Source: Octadecabacter sp. (GTDB lineage Bacteria > Pseudomonadota > Alphaproteobacteria > Rhodobacterales > Rhodobacteraceae). From it: DNA of 35,655 nucleotides. The stretch lies in assembly GCA_017886375.1 (NCBI GenBank), contig JAGGNB010000149.1:1-35655 (forward strand), written 5' to 3'. Both the position numbers and the translations under genes were made by a program. Positions 31,562 to 35,655 of the stretch are shown here, piece after piece (the first letter of the stretch is position 1; each line of letters starts with the position of its first letter). Below the pieces are notes generated by a model. That model was given only the letters and a program-made list of their open reading frames with translations, was not told where the DNA came from and did no database searches.

Positions 31562-33366
31562 CAGAACGTCCGCACTTTCGGGGCGAACTGCTTAAGATTA
31601 ATGCCGCCTTCTTTTTCTGTCGTCAGTGGCTTGGTGATCACCGGACGATGGCTCAGCGTGACTTTGGCACCGTCCACATGGCTAATCGTGTGAACACGCC
31701 AGTTTTCATCGTCGCGCGTCGCATAATCCTCGTGGGCGTGGGCACCACGGCTTTCCTTGCGCGCCTCAGCGCCGACAATCGTCGCCAACGCGTTGGGCAT
31801 CAGGTTCGCCAGTTCCAGCGTTTCCATCAAGTCGGTATTCCAGATCAATGATCGGTCCGTGACGTGCAAATCACCCATTTTGGTGGCGATATCGGTCATT
31901 TTCTTGACGCCTTCTTTCAGCGTTTTATCGGTGCGGAACACGGCGGCGTCTTCTTGCATCGCCTTTTGCATTTCCAAACGCAACTCGGCGGTGCCCGTGC
32001 CACCGTTCGCATTGCGCAACCCGTCGAAACGATCAAACGCCTTATCGACGGACGGCTTGTGCGTCGCGGGGATTGCTGCGTCGCGGTCCACAACCGTGCC
32101 CGCACGGATCGCAGCCGCGCGGCCAAACACCACAAGATCGATAAGTGAATTCGACCCAAGCCGGTTCGCACCATGCACAGACGCACAGCCCGCTTCGCCC
32201 ACAGCCATCAGGCCAGGGACAACGGCGTTCGGGTTGTCTTTGGTCGGGTGCAACACTTCGCCAAAGTAGTTCGTCGGGATGCCACCCATATTGTAATGCA
32301 CAGTCGGCAAAACAGGAATCGGTTCTTTGTTCACGTCGACGCCTGCAAAAATCTTGGCGGATTCGGAGATGCCCGGAAGGCGTTCGGCCAATGCCTCGGC
32401 GGGAAGGTGGTTCAGGTTCAGGTGGATATGGTCCTTACCGTCACCAACGCCGCGGCCTTCGCGAATTTCCATCGTCATGCAGCGCGATACATAATCGCGC
32501 GGCGCGAGGTCTTTGTAGTTCGGCGCATAGCGCTCCATAAACCGCTCGCCTTCGGAGTTGGTCAAATAACCACCCTCGCCGCGCGCGCCCTCGGTAATCA
32601 AGCAGCCAGACCCGTAAATGCCTGTCGGGTGGAATTGCACAAACTCCATATCCTGCAATGCCAGCCCAGCGCGGGCCACCATACCACCACCATCACCGGT
32701 ACAAGTATGCGCGGATGTGGCGCTGAAATAGGCACGACCATACCCACCCGTCGCCAAAACAACCATCTTGGCGTTAAAGACGTGCATCGTACCATCGTCG
32801 AGCTTCCAACAAACAACGCCTGTACAAACCCCATCATCTGACATGATCAAATCAATGGCGAAGTATTCGATGTAGAATTCAGCCTTTTGCTTCAGCGATT
32901 GGCCATACAGCGTGTGCAGGATCGCGTGGCCGGTCCGGTCGGCGGCCGCACAGGTGCGCTGCACGGCGGGGCCTTCGCCAAATTCGGTGGTGTGGCCACC
33001 AAACGGACGCTGATAAATCTTGCCTTCTTCGGTGCGCGAAAACGGCACGCCATAGTGCTCAAGCTCATACACCGCCTTGGGCGCTTCGCGCGCGAGGTAT
33101 TCCATCGCGTCCGTGTCACCAAGCCAGTCGGACCCTTTGACCGTGTCATACATATGCCACTGCCAGCTGTCGGGGCCCATGTTGCCAAGGCTGGCCGCGA
33201 TGCCACCCTGTGCTGCAACCGTGTGGGACCGCGTCGGGAACACCTTGGATATACAGGCCGTCCGCAGACCCTGTTCCGCCATGCCCAACGTGGCGCGCAA
33301 ACCTGCACCGCCCGCGCCGACGACGACGACATCATATTCGTGGGTTTCGTATTCGTATTCAGCCAT
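31561..33366 (-). CDS. sdhA: SdhA, succinate dehydrogenase flavoprotein subunit
   Basis: 601 residues, normal length. It oxidises succinate to fumarate at the inner face of the membrane and passes electrons through SdhB to ubiquinone. FAD site: [20 protein letters not shown] near the N-terminus; the covalent FAD His lies in [16 protein letters not shown]. Other signatures are [54 protein letters not shown] and the C-terminal [16 protein letters not shown]. The frame is clean throughout, unlike the sdhB end 1.2 kb away. Confidence 0.97.
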   Translation of the reverse strand: MAEYEYETHEYDVVVVGAGGAGLRATLGMAEQGLRTACISKVFPTRSHTVAAQGGIAASLGNMGPDSWQWHMYDTVKGSDWLGDTDAMEYLAREAPKAVYELEHYGVPFSRTEEGKIYQRPFGGHTTEFGEGPAVQRTCAAADRTGHAILHTLYGQSLKQKAEFYIEYFAIDLIMSDDGVCTGVVCWKLDDGTMHVFNAKMVVLATGGYGRAYFSATSAHTCTGDGGGMVARAGLALQDMEFVQFHPTGIYGSGCLITEGARGEGGYLTNSEGERFMERYAPNYKDLAPRDYVSRCMTMEIREGRGVGDGKDHIHLNLNHLPAEALAERLPGISESAKIFAGVDVNKEPIPVLPTVHYNMGGIPTNYFGEVLHPTKDNPNAVVPGLMAVGEAGCASVHGANRLGSNSLIDLVVFGRAAAIRAGTVVDRDAAIPATHKPSVDKAFDRFDGLRNANGGTGTAELRLEMQKAMQEDAAVFRTDKTLKEGVKKMTDIATKMGDLHVTDRSLIWNTDLMETLELANLMPNALATIVGAEARKESRGAHAHEDYATRDDENWRVHTISHVDGAKVTLSHRPVITKPLTTEKEGGINLKQFAPKVRTF

Positions 33367-33395
33367 AGGAAATTTCCAGTCTTAAAGAGCCCGAT

Positions 33396-33767
33396 TTACA
33401 GGGCAATGCGCACAATGGCGAAAACACCAGCCGCGGCGGCAGCGTAGCTAAGGCAGATGGACCCGATAATCAGCGCCTTGCGGGCGAACCCGTGAACGTA
33501 GTCCTCGATCAGCGTTTGCACACCACCTTTGAAATGCAAAAAGCCAACAAGCAGCGTCAGAATGCCAACAATCGACGGAAACGGCCGCGCATAATAGGCA
33601 GCGGCGTCCTCATACGACATGCCAAGTGCCGTGCCATAGGTGAACACAAACAACGGAATAAGCCCTGTCAGCGCCACAGACGATACGATCATCTGCCAAT
33701 GATGTTCGGTGCCCGATTTAGCGGACCCCATACCGACAGCGCGTTTACGATCAGTCAAAAATGCCAT
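33396..33767 (-). CDS. sdhD: SdhD, succinate dehydrogenase membrane anchor
   Basis: 123 residues with three membrane helices (SSVALTGLIPLFVFTYGTAL; IVGILTLLVGFLHFKGGVQT; ALIIGSICLSYAAAAAGVFA). The motif HFKGGVQTLIEDYVHG includes the heme b histidine region typical of alphaproteobacterial SdhD. With SdhC it anchors the complex and forms the quinone site. It lies 11 bases after sdhC. Confidence 0.93.
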   Translation of the reverse strand: MAFLTDRKRAVGMGSAKSGTEHHWQMIVSSVALTGLIPLFVFTYGTALGMSYEDAAAYYARPFPSIVGILTLLVGFLHFKGGVQTLIEDYVHGFARKALIIGSICLSYAAAAAGVFAIVRIAL

Positions 33768-33778
33768 GTTGCCAGCCC

Positions 33779-34162
33779 CTACAGTACGATGACGGTGAAA
33801 ATGGTCAGCAAAACCGACACAAGAACGATCGCCTGACCCGCCCGCTCAGAGCGTTCGATGTCCAGCATATGGCCGCTGTCCCAAATCAGGTGCCGCACGC
33901 CCGCAAGCGTGTGGTACCAAAGGCAGGCCACCGATCCGAACATCACCAGATCGCCAAACCAGCTGGTCATGAACCCGTTGGCACGCGCATATGCCTCAGG
34001 GCCGGATGCAAGGGCGCTGAACCACCAGACAATCAGCAATGCACCAACAATCAACGCATTGCCCGTAAGCCGCGTGAAGATCGACGTCATCGACGTCCAT
34101 TGCGGTCGATAGATCGTCAAATGTGGGGACAGCGGGCGTTTATCCCGATTCATGTCAGCCAT
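33779..34162 (-). CDS. sdhC: SdhC, succinate dehydrogenase cytochrome b556 subunit
   Basis: 127 residues, three membrane helices. The N-terminal RPLSPHLTIYRPQWTS is the classic SdhC signature (quinone-site Ser), and WYHTLAGVRHLIWDSGH carries the heme-ligand His. First gene of the sdhC-D-A-lipo-lipo-B operon. GAGGAAC before the ATG at 34162 supports this start over the in-frame ATG at 34153. Confidence 0.94.
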   Translation of the reverse strand: MADMNRDKRPLSPHLTIYRPQWTSMTSIFTRLTGNALIVGALLIVWWFSALASGPEAYARANGFMTSWFGDLVMFGSVACLWYHTLAGVRHLIWDSGHMLDIERSERAGQAIVLVSVLLTIFTVIVL

Positions 34163-34215
34163 GTTTGTTCCTCATCTTGGTTACCCGAAGCCAGTATGCG
34201 ACGGTATATGTTGCC

Positions 34216-34229
34216 ACCTTCTTAAAGGT
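34216..34229. promoter_or_regulatory. Small dyad in the sdh leader
   Basis: ACCTT (34216-34220) and AAGGT (34225-34229) around CTTA, about 55 bases before the sdhC start. It may be an operator or a leader hairpin; no clear -35/-10 pair could be assigned nearby. Confidence 0.22.
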
Positions 34230-34303
34230 TTGTACGCCAGTGTCACGGAGCGGTCGCGCTAACAGGTGCGGAATCTTGTCGCGCTTTGGCGATTTTTTGC
34301 CTT

Positions 34304-34334
34304 TGTGATCACACTTTCGCGACCAGTGATCACA
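34304..34334. promoter_or_regulatory. Paired TGTGATCACA palindromes upstream of the sdh operon
   Basis: The perfect palindrome TGTGATCACA (34304-34313) is followed by AGTGATCACA (34325-34334), 21 bases on, i.e. two helical turns. They lie about 140-170 bases upstream of sdhC and just past the DUF1194 stop. The spacing suggests a dimer-of-dimers operator. TGTGA/TCACA are CRP-like half-sites but lack the usual 6-base gap. Confidence 0.5.
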
Positions 34335-34347
34335 AATAGTCGCTGTG

Positions 34348-35037
34348 TTAGGGCAATTCGCCCGTTGAACCGCTCGAAATCGGCCCCATCGAAATCGGAG
34401 TCGTTAGTTCACGGTAAAGCTTGCGGATGATCTGTTCTGGATATTCATCAAACGAATTGGCCGTGACCGCAAACGCACCCGGTCCGGTGATGACATGACT
34501 TTCAAACCATTCGGTCAGATCGAACCCCGTGTCCTGAATAACCATCGCATTTACGGTCACGCCCGCCGCCTCAAGATCAGGCCAAACCGCGCGCGGCGCT
34601 TGGCCCTCATTGCTGATGCCATCACCAGAAATATCGATAACAAGGCGATCACAGTCATCCACGATTGCAAAATAGGGCACAGCCAGCGCCATCGCTTCGC
34701 CGATTGCCGTTGAAAAATCGCGCCAAATGCGGGGCACCGTCGCGACCTCGAATGCGAATGCATGCACGTCGTCGGTGTTGGTGATTTTCGTCCAGTTGAT
34801 GACGACCGTTTGCCGCCCTGTTCCGGTCCACTGCATCAGCGCGATCTGCGCTTGTGACGCCACAAGCGCGCCCATGACAGAACGATCCGTCAGTGCCGCC
34901 GCAAGCCCGTCCATCTGGATGCGATATTCACGCCCGTCCACTGACCCCGACACATCCACCGCCAACATCAAAGCAATGTCGCAGGCAGACGCGGCGGGGG
35001 CTGTCAGCAATAGACTGGCCAGTAGTGCACCCCTCAT
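34348..35037 (-). CDS. DUF1194 von Willebrand factor A-like exported protein
   Basis: 229 residues. Signal peptide MRGALLASLLLTAPAASAC, with cleavage near ASA-C. The mature part is a VWA domain with the MIDAS motif DVSGS (28-32), LMQWTGTGRQTVVINW and the later DRLVIDISGDGISNEG (MIDAS Thr/Asp region). This matches DUF1194, a family of exported alphaproteobacterial VWA proteins. Role unknown; metal-dependent protein binding in the periplasm is the family-level expectation. It lies 63 bases after the TM2 gene on the same strand. Confidence 0.88.
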   Translation of the reverse strand: MRGALLASLLLTAPAASACDIALMLAVDVSGSVDGREYRIQMDGLAAALTDRSVMGALVASQAQIALMQWTGTGRQTVVINWTKITNTDDVHAFAFEVATVPRIWRDFSTAIGEAMALAVPYFAIVDDCDRLVIDISGDGISNEGQAPRAVWPDLEAAGVTVNAMVIQDTGFDLTEWFESHVITGPGAFAVTANSFDEYPEQIIRKLYRELTTPISMGPISSGSTGELP

Positions 35038-35100
35038 GGGGGCAGCTTATCCGCACCCGCCCAATTCGCAAATACGCTTTGATCGACCGCGGGTTCGGGA

Positions 35101-35334
35101 TCAGCGTTGCAGCGGCAAGCCGTCCTTGTCGCCCAGCGATCCGATAACCAGACGGACGAAATCGATGATCGTCCAGATGCCCAGCCCACCGAGCGTCAAA
35201 AGCATCAAGATGCCCGTGCCAGTCTTGCCCAGATAGAAACGGTGGATGCCAAGGCTGCCCAGAAAGAAGCATAAAAGAACGGCTGGCACGAATTTCTTTT
35301 CGCTCACCGGGCCGATTTGTTGGTTCGTTGTCAT
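35101..35334 (-). CDS. TM2-domain membrane protein (77 residues)
   Basis: Two membrane helices joined by a short turn: [21 protein letters not shown], with the TM2 signature [11 protein letters not shown], then [20 protein letters not shown]. The basic N-terminus ends in SEKKF. Function of bacterial TM2 proteins is not known. Probably in one transcription unit with its neighbours on the minus strand. Confidence 0.88.
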   Translation of the reverse strand: MTTNQQIGPVSEKKFVPAVLLCFFLGSLGIHRFYLGKTGTGILMLLTLGGLGIWTIIDFVRLVIGSLGDKDGLPLQR

Positions 35335-35385
35335 CTCGTTTTCCTTAAGTGTTATTTTTATGTGATTTTTCAGCGAAAGGCGGTT

Positions 35386-35655
35386 CTATAAAAGAATGGG
35401 TCGTCCCTGCCCGTCCCGCCATTTCTCGACGATTAGATAGTAAAATATGACCACTGAATGAAGCGCGTCCAACAGCAAAACCAAAACGCCCAGACCGGCA
35501 TTTCCTTGCGCGAAAAAAACCATCGCTAGAATAAACAGACCAAGGTCTGCAAAGCCGTGAAGGTAATCTTCTAGGTAGAAATGATGAATACCCAACACAC
35601 CGAACACACCACAAAGCGAAACTGCAATTCCGTACGATTTCGGTGATTTCTCAAT
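35386..35655 (-). CDS. TM2-like membrane protein, N-terminus cut by the window edge
   Basis: The frame is open to the right edge, so the GTG at 35607 is internal. The visible 89 residues are IEKSPKSYGIAVSLCGVF, then GVLGIHHFYLEDYLHGFADL, which is the TM2 pattern GxHxFYL, then hydrophobic GLFILAMVFFAQG and GVLVLLLDALHSVVIFYYL. It carries an extra helix and a C-terminal charged tail (VEKWRDGQGRPILL), so it is longer than the TM2 protein downstream. Function unknown. Confidence 0.75.
   Translation of the reverse strand: MEKSPKSYGIAVSLCGVFGVLGIHHFYLEDYLHGFADLGLFILAMVFFAQGNAGLGVLVLLLDALHSVVIFYYLIVEKWRDGQGRPILL

Noticed and set aside
1-35655. CRISPR arrays, insertion sequences, integrases, tRNA or rRNA genes, known defence systems
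   Set aside because: I looked for regular spaced repeats, transposase-like frames, terminal inverted repeats and cloverleaf patterns and found none that hold up.

Overview
The window looks like a chromosomal segment of a Roseobacter-group alphaproteobacterium (Rhodobacteraceae, in the style of Loktanella, Yoonia or Octadecabacter). The evidence is the moderate GC content, a glnD/murJ/trpS/Nfu/tsaB/rimI housekeeping block, ethylmalonyl-CoA pathway genes (ccr and ecm), a DUF1194 protein, a TSUP plus TIGR02186 gene pair, and an sdhC-D-A-B operon carrying two small lipoproteins. The genus is inferred, not shown. I see no tRNA, rRNA, CRISPR array, insertion sequence or phage gene.

Layout. 1-498 is the 3' end of glnD. 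580-2803 is an accessory block: a 45-residue entericidin-like lipoprotein, a divergent LysR regulator and a DUF481 beta-barrel. 3176-6983 holds murJ, a rhomboid homologue with its catalytic residues replaced, a VOC protein and trpS. 7102-10922 holds a second VOC protein, a universal stress protein, a probable small RNA with a sigma-54-like promoter and its own terminator (8445-8623), a secreted 109-residue protein, a Nfu scaffold, tsaB and rimI. 11085-17127 is a nucleoside uptake and salvage operon (BMP binding protein, small NTF2-like protein, duplicated ABC ATPase, two permeases, purine nucleoside phosphorylase). 17221-18893 is the TSUP/TIGR02186 pair. 18895-21642 (minus strand) has an SF1 helicase, an SDR oxidoreductase and a small conserved-looking protein whose downstream frames are suspicious.

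21837-26759 is the ethylmalonyl-CoA locus: ccr and a PlsB-like acyltransferase on minus, ecm divergent on plus. Ccr makes ethylmalonyl-CoA from crotonyl-CoA and Ecm rearranges it to methylsuccinyl-CoA. 26910-29456 has an H-NS-family protein behind an array of CCATAA boxes, a small lipoprotein, a hexameric-type purine nucleoside phosphorylase and a DUF1989 protein. 29457-30193 has no gene I can defend. 30194-34162 (minus) is sdhC-sdhD-sdhA-lipoprotein-lipoprotein-sdhB; the last ~170 bp of sdhB carry many 1-2 base deletions although the rest is intact. 34348-35655 (minus) holds a DUF1194 von Willebrand A protein and two TM2-type membrane proteins, the last cut by the window edge.

The most interesting signals are the candidate RpoN-dependent structured RNA at 8471-8623, the deletion-riddled sdhB tail beside a gene-free zone, the doubly inactivated rhomboid, the paired TGTGATCACA sites upstream of the sdh operon, and the CCATAA array before the H-NS gene.
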